Of a DNA stretch of 64,000 nucleotides, positions 13,958 to 22,945 are shown in pieces; position 1 is the stretch's first letter, and each line of letters starts with the position of its first letter. Under the pieces are notes generated by a model, which ran no database searches, had not been told where the DNA came from, and saw only the letters and a list, made by a program, of their open reading frames with translations. The position numbers and the translations under genes are program-made. The stretch comes from Candidatus Melainabacteria bacterium. GTDB lineage: Bacteria; Cyanobacteriota; Vampirovibrionia; Obscuribacterales; Obscuribacteraceae. Where the stretch lies: assembly GCA_013288645.1 (NCBI GenBank), contig JABDBL010000003.1, positions 62,001 to 126,000 on the forward strand, read 5' to 3'.

Positions 13958-16900
13958 ATGAAAACATGGGCAAAATGGACATTATTGGTACTGTGGGTGG
14001 TGCTGCTTCTTTGTACTGCTAGTTTCTGGAATCCCTTCGCCTCTTTTCCCGCTTTGCTTAAATATTCGGTGGTGTCTGTAATCGGAGCAGCTCTGTTTGG
14101 TGCTTTGGTCATACTGATGCAATTTTATATTCTTATGTCTATTATTTTTCCGTTGCCGCCCAGGGCCGATTCAAAAGCACCTAAACCTTTCGGTAGAAAG
14201 TTTTTTCCTTTTTTATATAAAAATCCGCCAATTAACCCCAAAGCGCCGACTACGCTGGAGGAGCTAATCGGTAATGATAGAGCGAAGATAGAAATTCGCG
14301 AAGTAGCAGAGATGCTTTCTGATCCGACCAAATATAAAGAAAGTGGCGCCCAAATACCAAAAGGGATGCTATTTATTGGCCCGCCGGGAGTGGGAAAAAC
14401 TTTATTTGCCCGTGCCATTGCCAACGAAATTGGTGTTCCTTTCTTCGTGCTTGAGGGTTCTAGCGTAAGCGGCATTATCATGGGTTTAGGAGTTCTCAAG
14501 CTAAAAACACTATTTGCTAAATTACGCAAATTCGATCGCTCCATCTTGTTTATTGATGAAATCGATTCCATGGCCGCTAGGCGTAGAGGAGATCGAGGCT
14601 TCGGTGGGGTCTCAGACATGAATATGACACTGAACGCACTGCTAACAGAAATGGATGGATTTTTTGGTAGCAGCATGATGGTCATCGGTGCTACAAATAA
14701 CGATGGTATTTTAGATCCGGCCATTATGCGTGCCGGACGTATGGATAGAAGAATTTATTTTGAAACTCCAAATCCGGAGGAGAGGATAGAACTATTTCGC
14801 TATTATTTGAAAAAGGTAAATTGCGATATAGCCGCTGTTGATTTGGATGAAATTTCCATGCTAACTGCGAACTATTCTCCAGCTGAAATAGCGGGGGTTG
14901 TAAACGAGGCAGCATTAATAGGGCATAGACCGAATGGTCCTGGCAAAGTTACCACCGAAGTAATCATTCAGGCATTAGAACGTGTTTCCGTTGGGCTGGA
15001 ACGTACGATGGTGGGATCGGGTATACAGATAGCTAGTCAGGATGCAACAGTCCGCTTAAGTGACGTTATTGGCATTGACGACGTCAAACAAGATTTAGTA
15101 GAGGTGGTTGATTTCTTGCGTCATGGAGATGATTTACGAAGGATAGGAGCCAAGATCCCTAAAGGTGTTTTGCTTATTGGACCGCCAGGTGTAGGTAAAA
15201 CGATGTTGGCCAAAGCCGTGGCGAATGAAGCCGGGGTGCCATTTTATGGACTATCCGGTAGCTATTTTGTAAATGCTTTTGCTGGAGAAGGTGCTGAACG
15301 CTTGCGCGGGTTATATACCCAAGCACGCAAGAGCCCGGCTGCCATTGTGTTTATAGATGAAATTGATTCCATTAGCGGCACTGTGACCCCTACGGGAAGT
15401 GACCGTACCAGTGTGCTGAATCAGCTTTTGGTTGAATTAGATGGGCTTGGGCGCAGTAATGTCATTACCATTGGAGCAACCAATGCTGAGGAGAATTTAG
15501 ACCCGGCCTTTATGCGTTCTGGGAGGTTCGATCGCAAGGCCTATGTTGGTTTGCCTGACATAGAAGGCAGAAAAATGATATTTCAAAAATACTTGAAAAA
15601 TATAAAGCTTGAATCAGAACTGAATTTAGAAAAACTAGGCAAAATATCGGTGAATTTTTCTGGTGCGGACATTGCTGCCTGTGTAAACGAAGCAGCTATA
15701 ATGGCTGTCCGCCGTGGTAGCAAGCATGTGGAAGAGGTTGACTTGGAGAAAGCAGCTGAGCGTGTATCCATTACAGCCGGTCATAAATTGAATACTGCCG
15801 GTATGAATTTGTCAAAAGTGCCAGATATTGACGTAATGCTCGAGGATGTTAAAGGGATGGATTCGGCTAAAGCCGAAGCGGCTGAGGTTGTAGCCTTGCT
15901 AAAAAATGCAGATAAGGTACTAGCTAGCGGACTAAAGGCACCTAAAGGTGTACTTTTTGTCGGACCCCCAGGCACCGGTAAAACAATGTTGGCAAAAGCT
16001 ATAGCTAACGAAGCTGGGGTACCTTTTTATTCTTTGTCGGGTGGAGATTTTCAATCTATGTGGCAAGGAGTTGGGGCAAACAGGATCAAGGCGGTTTATG
16101 AGCAGGCCCGTCGCGGCGGCAAGCCTTGTATTGTGTTCATAGATGAAATTGATTCGGTAGGGGGAAGGCGAGCCATCGACAGAGGTTTTGGTTCGGTTTC
16201 AGATTCTAATAAAACCGTAAATCAGTTGTTGACCGAGATGGATGGTTTTGGTAAACATAAGGTTTTGACAATAGGAGCTACAAATCATGCTGATTTGTTA
16301 GACTCTGCATTGCTGCGACCAGGCCGTTTCGACAGACGTATAGATATTCCATTGCCCAATCTTGAAGGGAGAGAAGCAATCATCAAGTCGCACTTAAAGA
16401 ATGTTCAGTGTGATGAAACTGTGAACCCGTTGGATATTGCCAGAATGACTGTTTACGAAGCGGGAGCCGATTTAGCTAATATTGCTAATGAAGCTGGTCT
16501 TATAGCAATTCGAAACGGACGGTTCAAAATAAGCCAATCAGATATAATCCAAGCAATTCAGCGGGTGATGTTTGGTGTATCTTACGCTGGAAACATTCTT
16601 AGCGATGAACTTTTGAAAACTGCTTATCATGAGGCGGGTCACGCTATTATTTGCTATTTCCGCAACGAGAAAGACCGCATACAAGTTTTAACTATCGTAC
16701 CTGCCGGCTCGGCAGCTGGTTATATGTGGCCGGTCAAAAAAGAAGACTATCATCACACTACCAAAGAAGAATATATGGTGCGTATGGAAGTCGGCTTGGG
16801 CGGCTATGTTGCAGAAGAAATGTTCATAGGAAGCACATCTGCAGGACCTTGCTCTGATTTGCATACAGTGGCTACTTACGCCAGATCTATGATTAGAGAA

Positions 16901-17371
16901 TGGGGTATGGGTTCGTTCAAATTCAATGTGGATAAGGCCTACAGTGAGGTTTATGATTTTTATAAATTTGATATTTCCAGCGACACAGCTAGAGAGATTG
17001 AACTAGAAATCAAGGCGCTCGTCGATCAATGTTTGAATAATGTTCGAGGACTTTTGTCTCAACATAAGGACAAAATGAAAAATTTGGCAGAAGCGTTGAT
17101 CGAAAAGGAAACATTGAATTTCCGTGATATCGCCAGGATTCTTGAACCACATCGCTCTGAAATGGAAATTGAACGGGACTTACTTGTGATGGCAGAGAAA
17201 AGACTTGTGGGTAAAGTGCCTGTGATTAATTTAGAAGCAATCAAAGGCTTAGCGGTGCCCGATCAAGGAAACGGCAAAAAGAACGGTAGTGGTGAAAAAT
17301 CAGAAGAAGCTGACAAAAAATTACCGGAGCCTAATAAGGATGCAGACTCTACCAATAAAGATGCAACTTAG
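13958..17371 (+). CDS. FtsH-like membrane protease with three tandem AAA modules and one M41 domain
   Basis: 1137 residues, nearly twice the usual FtsH length (about 610-650). Two transmembrane helices at about 7-22 and 35-62 have only a short loop between them, so the periplasmic domain of FtsH is missing. Three AAA modules follow. Walker A: GPPGVGKT (141-148), GPPGVGKT (408-415), GPPGTGKT (669-676). Walker B: FIDEID (about 198, 465, 727). Each has an arginine-finger region (GRMDRR, GRFDRK, GRFDRR). The pore loop is aromatic in modules 2 (FVNAFAG) and 3 (FQSMWQG) but not in module 1 (GIIMGLG). The M41 peptidase has HEAGH (891-895) and a third metal ligand in GPCSDL (D about 967). The acidic/Lys tail is disordered. 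Likely degrades or remodels membrane proteins; the triple arrangement is not the textbook FtsH layout. Confidence 0.93.
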   Translation: MKTWAKWTLLVLWVVLLLCTASFWNPFASFPALLKYSVVSVIGAALFGALVILMQFYILMSIIFPLPPRADSKAPKPFGRKFFPFLYKNPPINPKAPTTLEELIGNDRAKIEIREVAEMLSDPTKYKESGAQIPKGMLFIGPPGVGKTLFARAIANEIGVPFFVLEGSSVSGIIMGLGVLKLKTLFAKLRKFDRSILFIDEIDSMAARRRGDRGFGGVSDMNMTLNALLTEMDGFFGSSMMVIGATNNDGILDPAIMRAGRMDRRIYFETPNPEERIELFRYYLKKVNCDIAAVDLDEISMLTANYSPAEIAGVVNEAALIGHRPNGPGKVTTEVIIQALERVSVGLERTMVGSGIQIASQDATVRLSDVIGIDDVKQDLVEVVDFLRHGDDLRRIGAKIPKGVLLIGPPGVGKTMLAKAVANEAGVPFYGLSGSYFVNAFAGEGAERLRGLYTQARKSPAAIVFIDEIDSISGTVTPTGSDRTSVLNQLLVELDGLGRSNVITIGATNAEENLDPAFMRSGRFDRKAYVGLPDIEGRKMIFQKYLKNIKLESELNLEKLGKISVNFSGADIAACVNEAAIMAVRRGSKHVEEVDLEKAAERVSITAGHKLNTAGMNLSKVPDIDVMLEDVKGMDSAKAEAAEVVALLKNADKVLASGLKAPKGVLFVGPPGTGKTMLAKAIANEAGVPFYSLSGGDFQSMWQGVGANRIKAVYEQARRGGKPCIVFIDEIDSVGGRRAIDRGFGSVSDSNKTVNQLLTEMDGFGKHKVLTIGATNHADLLDSALLRPGRFDRRIDIPLPNLEGREAIIKSHLKNVQCDETVNPLDIARMTVYEAGADLANIANEAGLIAIRNGRFKISQSDIIQAIQRVMFGVSYAGNILSDELLKTAYHEAGHAIICYFRNEKDRIQVLTIVPAGSAAGYMWPVKKEDYHHTTKEEYMVRMEVGLGGYVAEEMFIGSTSAGPCSDLHTVATYARSMIREWGMGSFKFNVDKAYSEVYDFYKFDISSDTAREIELEIKALVDQCLNNVRGLLSQHKDKMKNLAEALIEKETLNFRDIARILEPHRSEMEIERDLLVMAEKRLVGKVPVINLEAIKGLAVPDQGNGKKNGSGEKSEEADKKLPEPNKDADSTNKDAT

Positions 17372-17380
17372 AGAAGGAAT

Positions 17381-18577
17381 GTGGCTGCTAAAATAATCGA
17401 AAAGTCGATTAGTACGCTTATTGTTGTTTGCGCCATTATTGTGCTGGCAGTTTTGCTCTCGTCTGCTCAAGACGCTGTATATAATTTTACTGATTTTCCT
17501 GAATATTATACTGCAGCAAAGTTAATAGTGGCAGGCAAAGGGGCAGCTGCTTATGTTCTCAGTGAAATGGCTCGGACACAACATGACCTTTTTCCCGCTT
17601 TAGGTAAACGTTTTATACCAATATATTTGCCGCCACCAGGGTTGATTCTATTCACACCAATAGCTTTATTCGGACTACCTATGGCTTTTTATGTGTGGAA
17701 AGTAGCCTCCATTGCTTGTTTAGTGGCATCAGTGTTCTTATTGGTTTGCACTTTCTCTTTGGATTATAAAAAAACTTGCTACCTTGTTGCGGGTTTGGCG
17801 CTCTGCCATGCTTTTTTTGAAATATTGCATATAGACCAAATAGGGACAATGCTTCTTTTATCTCTTTCTGCCGGGCTATATTTTTTACAAAAAGATGAAG
17901 ATATAAAAGCTGGTTTGGCTTTGTCCTTCATGATAGTAAAACCACAGCTCATTCTGCCCTTTTTGGTTTATTTGGTTGGTTTGCGACGTTGGCGCCCCGT
18001 GATTGTATTTATTAGTCTGGCGTTAGGCTTAACGGCTTTGGCATATTTGCTTATAGGGGAGATCGGTTTCAGTAATTATTTAACTCTTTTGCGAGCGCCC
18101 GAAAGCGCCTTTTATATGCAGGCTGAATTGATGCCCACGTTTCGCGGACAATTATTGCGACTTTGGCCAAGCTTGAGCAAAGAAATATTCTATATATCGG
18201 CAGCGGTTTTCTTTGCTGTAGCTTTTTGTTCCTGGTTTTGCGGCGCTGACAATCGCAAAAATGCAAAGGCTATTCTATGGGCATTTTTGCTTACGATACC
18301 ATTGACCCTGATTACTTCTTTGCATTGTCATAGCTATGATCTGATTTTGCTTGGGCCAACAATGGTTATTATTTTCACTGACGGGGTTGTGAGCTTTAGT
18401 CAGCGTTTTAAATTGATAATTATTGTCGGCAGCATAGTATTTATGATACCGCTCGCTATTTATATTCATTATTTTTACTTGCTTCAAGGTGGCCCAATTA
18501 ATATTTGGTTTATAGAGTTGCTAGTTATGGAAATGGCTATTATTATGAGGATAATGTTTAACAAGGAAATTGAATGA
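17381..18577 (+). CDS. GT87-type (DUF2029) membrane glycosyltransferase
   Basis: GTG start with AAGGAA 4 bases before; 398 residues and about 10 hydrophobic segments. TDFPEYYTAAK near residue 35 carries the GT87 aspartate, and the family signatures VKPQLILPF and LHCHSYDLILL are present. It begins only 9 bases after the AAA protease gene and its last four bases (ATGA) overlap the following GT2 gene, so the two enzymes are almost certainly made together. A GT2 of the dolichyl-phosphate-mannose type would load a sugar on polyprenyl phosphate and this enzyme would use it outside the membrane. Sugar and acceptor cannot be told from sequence. Confidence 0.75.
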   Translation: MAAKIIEKSISTLIVVCAIIVLAVLLSSAQDAVYNFTDFPEYYTAAKLIVAGKGAAAYVLSEMARTQHDLFPALGKRFIPIYLPPPGLILFTPIALFGLPMAFYVWKVASIACLVASVFLLVCTFSLDYKKTCYLVAGLALCHAFFEILHIDQIGTMLLLSLSAGLYFLQKDEDIKAGLALSFMIVKPQLILPFLVYLVGLRRWRPVIVFISLALGLTALAYLLIGEIGFSNYLTLLRAPESAFYMQAELMPTFRGQLLRLWPSLSKEIFYISAAVFFAVAFCSWFCGADNRKNAKAILWAFLLTIPLTLITSLHCHSYDLILLGPTMVIIFTDGVVSFSQRFKLIIIVGSIVFMIPLAIYIHYFYLLQGGPINIWFIELLVMEMAIIMRIMFNKEIE

Positions 18578-19275
18578 AGAAATTGTCGATTCTTATGCCC
18601 GTGTTTAATGAGAAGGCGACAATTATGTCTATTCTTGAGCAAGTTGTGGCAGCTGACACAATTGGCCTAGAAAAAGAATTGATAGTTGTGGATGATTTTT
18701 CTTCAGACGGCACTGGCGATATTTTGCGCCAGCTCGATGCCTCGAAATACAATGCCAAAATATTATTTCACGAAAAGAATATGGGCAAAGGAGCAGCTTT
18801 ACGAACAGCCCAAGCAGCTGTTACTGGCGATATTGTTATAATTCAAGATGCGGATCTTGAATACGATCCACGCGAATATATCAATCTGCTACCGCCTGTT
18901 ATGCAAGGACGGGCAGATGTTGTTTATGGTTCCAGGCTCTCTGGCGGAAAGATTACTCGCGCCTTTAAATTTCGGCACTTGCTAGGGAATAGAGTTTTGA
19001 GTTTACTGACTAATATTCTTTTTGACAGCACAATTACTGATATGGAGACTTGCTATAAAGTATTTCGGGCCGACTGTTTTAAAAGAATCACAATACGCTC
19101 CAATAGATTCGACTTTGAGCCGGAGATTACGGCCAAGGTATTGAAGCAGCATATGCGGCTTTATGAAATGCCGATAGCTTATTATGGACGTGATTATTCA
19201 GAAGGAAAAAAAATTACTTGGAAAGATGGCGTTATAGCTATCTGGACACTATTTAAATTCCGTTTTGTGGATTGA
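18574..19275 (+). CDS. GT2 family glycosyltransferase, polyprenyl-phosphate sugar synthase type
   Basis: 233 residues. The GT-A fold is indicated by the N-terminal ILMPVFNEKATI, the nucleotide site VVDDFSSDGTGD, the metal-binding IQDADLEYDP and the acceptor region VVYGSRLSGG. Length and motifs match soluble DPM1-like enzymes that transfer mannose or glucose from the nucleotide sugar to polyprenyl phosphate; no C-terminal membrane helices are present. It overlaps the upstream GT87 gene by four bases (ATGA). Followed by about 125 bases before the convergent TldD-like gene. Confidence 0.88.
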   Translation: MKKLSILMPVFNEKATIMSILEQVVAADTIGLEKELIVVDDFSSDGTGDILRQLDASKYNAKILFHEKNMGKGAALRTAQAAVTGDIVIIQDADLEYDPREYINLLPPVMQGRADVVYGSRLSGGKITRAFKFRHLLGNRVLSLLTNILFDSTITDMETCYKVFRADCFKRITIRSNRFDFEPEITAKVLKQHMRLYEMPIAYYGRDYSEGKKITWKDGVIAIWTLFKFRFVD

Positions 19276-19401
19276 TGATTTGACCGATTTTAATGTAGGG
19301 GCAGCCTGCAAAGCAAAATTGATATTTGAATAGATGAGTAAGATAGTTAGAAGAGATGGAAGGGCAGTCACTTTTATTTGTTTTTGAAAAGTCATGCAAA
19401 C

Positions 19402-21147
19402 TTATTTTTCGGCTAAAGGACTCGGTAAGATCGGCAGTTTATCTGTTTCTTTATCAGGTTCATGTAATTCAATTTCACTAAATAATAAAGAAGGGCAAAC
19501 TAAATGATAATAAGCCAATTCACCAGGATCTATAGCCAGAGTGAAATATGGTTTAGCGTCATTACCTGTACAGACAATGTCTCTTAATTTATCTATAGAA
19601 ATGGCGCTGAAAAGAGCCCCGCGTACTAATTCTTCATGTCCATCATCAACAGAAACAGAATATAGAAGTAATGGCGAGCGAACAAATAGTGAATTCGAAC
19701 TAGAGTTGGAGGCATTAGCTCTTATCTCAGCTGCTAAAGAAGAGGGGTTAAAGATGGCTGAATCATAGGTTGAAAGTCGTTTGGCTATCATTACTTGTTT
19801 CAATCCAGCTTTTTTGCCTAAATCGATAAGTTTTTCTTTCAATTCTTTTGCGCTTAATTGATTATCTGAGTTGACATAAAGAATGCTTGCTTCACCTATG
19901 TTTCCAATGGCGTGGCCGTTACTCTGCTTGGTATAGAGGGTTGGTGTGCGGCTGGTGCAAAATGTTTTAAGCACGCCTTTATCAACTAAAACAATCTTTT
20001 GTGCCGGTACCCCTTCTTCATCAATCTTGTAGCCACCGATTATTGGGCGACCATGGAATTTCTCACTTAAAGGATCATCTACTATACTTAAAAATGAGGG
20101 CATGATGGATTGTCCCAGCAAATTCTTTAGAGGATTGCGCTTAGACGAAGACGAATTCTCACTGGAGCTGAGAATTTCTTGAGCATGACCAAAATTATAA
20201 CGGAGTAATTCATTGACAAATTCTGCGGATGCTTGTCCCTCGAGCAAAATAGGTCCTCTGTATTCTTTTGCTAAGGGAGCCGATTTTAAAGCAATGAGAT
20301 TGTCAATCATGTCTTTAATAGCGTGTTTGATCTCTTCTTCTTTTGCTAGATCACTCAAAGAATTGCTACAAAATAGGCGATTGTCTGCTAATTGCATGCC
20401 GTTGTCTGCTTGCAAGCTGGCCATGACTATTAACGAATATTGGTTTTCGCTCTGCCGAACCTTAGTACCCTCGCTGTTAACAAGCCAATTAGTAACTTTA
20501 TTAGTAGTAAAAGTGGCGGTCGAACGTTGAATAGCGGGATATTGTCTGAAAATAGCTGAAAGTGACTTAGTGATAGATCGCCAATGAGTACAATCTTCTT
20601 CTTTAGTAGGTTTTTCTACTGATACTGTGGCCACCTCTTGTGAAAAATCATCTGGACGCTCTTGTATGTTATTTTGTTCTAAAAAATTTTTCTTGGCTTC
20701 GAAATTTTTAATTGCTGTTTTATAAGCAGTATCGGTATGTAACCAGAGTGCATTGCGGATGGCGTCGTAATCATTATCTATTGTTATTGCTCCACCGACA
20801 CTGCCCGAAAGAGCGGATAAAGCAGCAGTTGGGCGCATATTAAAGCCAGAACTATCGAGATGATAATTTCCTTCTCTTACGTCAACCCTGAGATTGCGCC
20901 AATGGGTATCTGTATTATCGGTAATTGCTCCACTTGCAGCAGCAAATCGCGCAGTGTCGTATTCGGTCACTCGATAAGAAATAAAATAAGGTCCTTCGTG
21001 TCCATTTAGTTTGAGATTCTTCATAGAACGGGCAATTTCGTCTTGCATAGCTTTAAAAACAACATCAGTTGTTTCAGCAAAACCGACGAGAGGATGAGCA
21101 AATAATAGAAAAACTATTGATATTGATTGAAAGATAGCTTTTTTCAT
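19402..21147 (-). CDS. Exported TldD/PmbA-family protein without the metal motif
   Basis: 581 residues, with a signal peptide ending near VGFAETT. The C-terminal half is collinear with the neighbouring TldD-like protein: SFLSIVDDPLSEKFHGRPI, GYKIDEEGVPAQKIVLVDKG, LKTFCTSRTP and the glycine-rich segment GHAIGN. Where active TldD proteins have HExxxH, this one reads RYNFGHAQEIL, so the zinc-binding pair is gone. The family works as a heterodimer of an active (TldD) and an inactive (TldE/PmbA) subunit, which fits this pair. Second gene of a two-gene minus-strand operon, 18 bases after its partner. Confidence 0.8.
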   Translation of the reverse strand: MKKAIFQSISIVFLLFAHPLVGFAETTDVVFKAMQDEIARSMKNLKLNGHEGPYFISYRVTEYDTARFAAASGAITDNTDTHWRNLRVDVREGNYHLDSSGFNMRPTAALSALSGSVGGAITIDNDYDAIRNALWLHTDTAYKTAIKNFEAKKNFLEQNNIQERPDDFSQEVATVSVEKPTKEEDCTHWRSITKSLSAIFRQYPAIQRSTATFTTNKVTNWLVNSEGTKVRQSENQYSLIVMASLQADNGMQLADNRLFCSNSLSDLAKEEEIKHAIKDMIDNLIALKSAPLAKEYRGPILLEGQASAEFVNELLRYNFGHAQEILSSSENSSSSKRNPLKNLLGQSIMPSFLSIVDDPLSEKFHGRPIIGGYKIDEEGVPAQKIVLVDKGVLKTFCTSRTPTLYTKQSNGHAIGNIGEASILYVNSDNQLSAKELKEKLIDLGKKAGLKQVMIAKRLSTYDSAIFNPSSLAAEIRANASNSSSNSLFVRSPLLLYSVSVDDGHEELVRGALFSAISIDKLRDIVCTGNDAKPYFTLAIDPGELAYYHLVCPSLLFSEIELHEPDKETDKLPILPSPLAEK

Positions 21148-21165
21148 AACCTTTGATATTGGCTC

Positions 21166-22905
21166 TTACTTTGTCTCGTTAGTCAGGGTTTTGTTCTCGG
21201 TCAGTGGTGCCGATAAAATGGGTGGTTTTTGTTGGAAATTGGCTTTTCGTTCTACTTCGATAGTTTTGATTAGCAAGCTAGGTGAGGAAGCTGACACAGG
21301 CACCCAGCCAGATTGTGCACCGCAGCTGCCGTTAAAAACATCTGTATCATCGGCTGCTTGCATAATATTTTCTAGTGATGTAAGCGGCGTGCCTACTAAA
21401 TCAGCACCGCGTATAAGCTCATCTGGCTTACCATCAACATAAACGCGCTTAACTAAAAGAGGCATTAACTTAAAGGTTTGGGGTGTAGCGGTTTGTGTGA
21501 AAGTAAAACCGCCGGCAATTTGATCGAAAACGAGTGCATAAGGCTTAGCTTGCTTTTTTGCTTCCGCTATTAGAGCCAAGCGCAAATCCGTAGCGGGGAT
21601 ATGTTTGTCTGCTATGACCATTAGATTGCCTTGACGGGCCATAGGAGCATAACCAGGGGCACAGCGGCCGTGTCCATTAGAATGGTTACAGCCTTTAACA
21701 GGCAAACGACTAGTTAGGAATGTTTTTAATATACCGTGATCAACAAGAGTTACCTTTTGCGCTGGTACTCCTTCATCATCGATTTTATAGAAGCCGTTTA
21801 AGCTTTTACCTGCGAATTCTCCACAAGTGGGGTCATCAAGGACTGAAATAAATGTGGGCAAAATTTGCTGGTCTAACTTCTTAGTAAAAGTGCGTCCCTC
21901 ATCCATATCTTTTTGTCGACTTCCTTCTAATCGATGTCCAAGTGTTTCGTGGAAATAGACGCCAGCTGCTTTAGGATTCAAAATAGCTGGGCCCGTGTAT
22001 GGTTCAGCCAAGGGGGCTTTACGCAATTTCTCCAGCGTATTGGCTACATCGCGTACGGTTTGAGCAAATTGTTCTTCCGGTGGTAATTTATCCAGTGTAT
22101 CCACTTCAGCACCATCATAGAGCCAAAGTTTCATACCGTCTGGAGCCAGAGTTTCAGCCCTTGTATAAAGACGATAGTGCAAATTTTTGTCTTCTACTTT
22201 GCTGCCCTCAGTATTGACAAAATAGCGGTGGGTTTTACTGGCTGAAAAGTCTACATAGGAATGTAAGATATTAGGATAATTCTTGTAAATGGCGGATAAA
22301 CGCTTTACCTTGTCTTCCCAGCTTTTTTGATCAACGGACAGAGACATTGATTGTCCATTCTCACCGGAATAAACACACTGTTTCTCGATAGAGAAATCTT
22401 CTGATGTGTCCTCTTCCTCAGTTTGCAAATCTTGATTGGCTTTTACTATTGCGTAATGCTTCTGAGCATTTTTAAAGCTACCGTCTGTTTTTACCCATAT
22501 AGCTTGTCGTACAGCTAATTCATCATCTTCAATTGGTATTGATGCCATAGCCTGCGAAATCAAAGCAGCAAGATTAGGCTTCAAATCATCGCGTATTTTG
22601 TGAGTGTTGTCCAATAGCGGGCTGCCCACTCGCAAATCTATATTGAGAGTACGGCTATGTTTTGGAGCTGCTTCTATACTTAGAGCACCGTAAGAAGCTG
22701 CTAAGTCTAATGTCTCTGTATCATACAATCTATAGCCGATGAAATATGCAGGAGCATCTTTAATTGATCTGAATTTGGAAAACGAACGATTTAGCTCCTT
22801 TTCCATAGCTGTCACTACGGCACTATCTTGTGCTCCAGCAGGAATAAGAGTCTGCAACAATAAAACGACAGTCAATAAAATGGAGGAATATTTTTCTTTT
22901 TGCAC
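21166..22905 (-). CDS. Exported TldD-like metallopeptidase
   Basis: 579 residues from GTG 22905. A signal peptide (SSILLTVVLLLQTLIPAGA) directs export, unlike cytosolic TldD of E. coli. The metal motif HETLGHRLEG matches HExxxH of the family, and the later segments (SVLDDPTCGEFAG, KIDDEGVPAQKVTLVDHG, FTQTATPQ and C-terminal NGSCGAQSGW with a cysteine ligand) are in the expected order. TldD/TldE process peptides such as microcin B17 precursor and degrade unfolded small proteins. A periplasmic version would act on exported peptides. First gene of the operon with the motif-less paralogue; ends 18 bases from it. Confidence 0.85.
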   Translation of the reverse strand: MQKEKYSSILLTVVLLLQTLIPAGAQDSAVVTAMEKELNRSFSKFRSIKDAPAYFIGYRLYDTETLDLAASYGALSIEAAPKHSRTLNIDLRVGSPLLDNTHKIRDDLKPNLAALISQAMASIPIEDDELAVRQAIWVKTDGSFKNAQKHYAIVKANQDLQTEEEDTSEDFSIEKQCVYSGENGQSMSLSVDQKSWEDKVKRLSAIYKNYPNILHSYVDFSASKTHRYFVNTEGSKVEDKNLHYRLYTRAETLAPDGMKLWLYDGAEVDTLDKLPPEEQFAQTVRDVANTLEKLRKAPLAEPYTGPAILNPKAAGVYFHETLGHRLEGSRQKDMDEGRTFTKKLDQQILPTFISVLDDPTCGEFAGKSLNGFYKIDDEGVPAQKVTLVDHGILKTFLTSRLPVKGCNHSNGHGRCAPGYAPMARQGNLMVIADKHIPATDLRLALIAEAKKQAKPYALVFDQIAGGFTFTQTATPQTFKLMPLLVKRVYVDGKPDELIRGADLVGTPLTSLENIMQAADDTDVFNGSCGAQSGWVPVSASSPSLLIKTIEVERKANFQQKPPILSAPLTENKTLTNETK

Positions 22906-22945
22906 TTGTAATTTCTATTTAATAAGAGAAAAAGTACTTAATATA

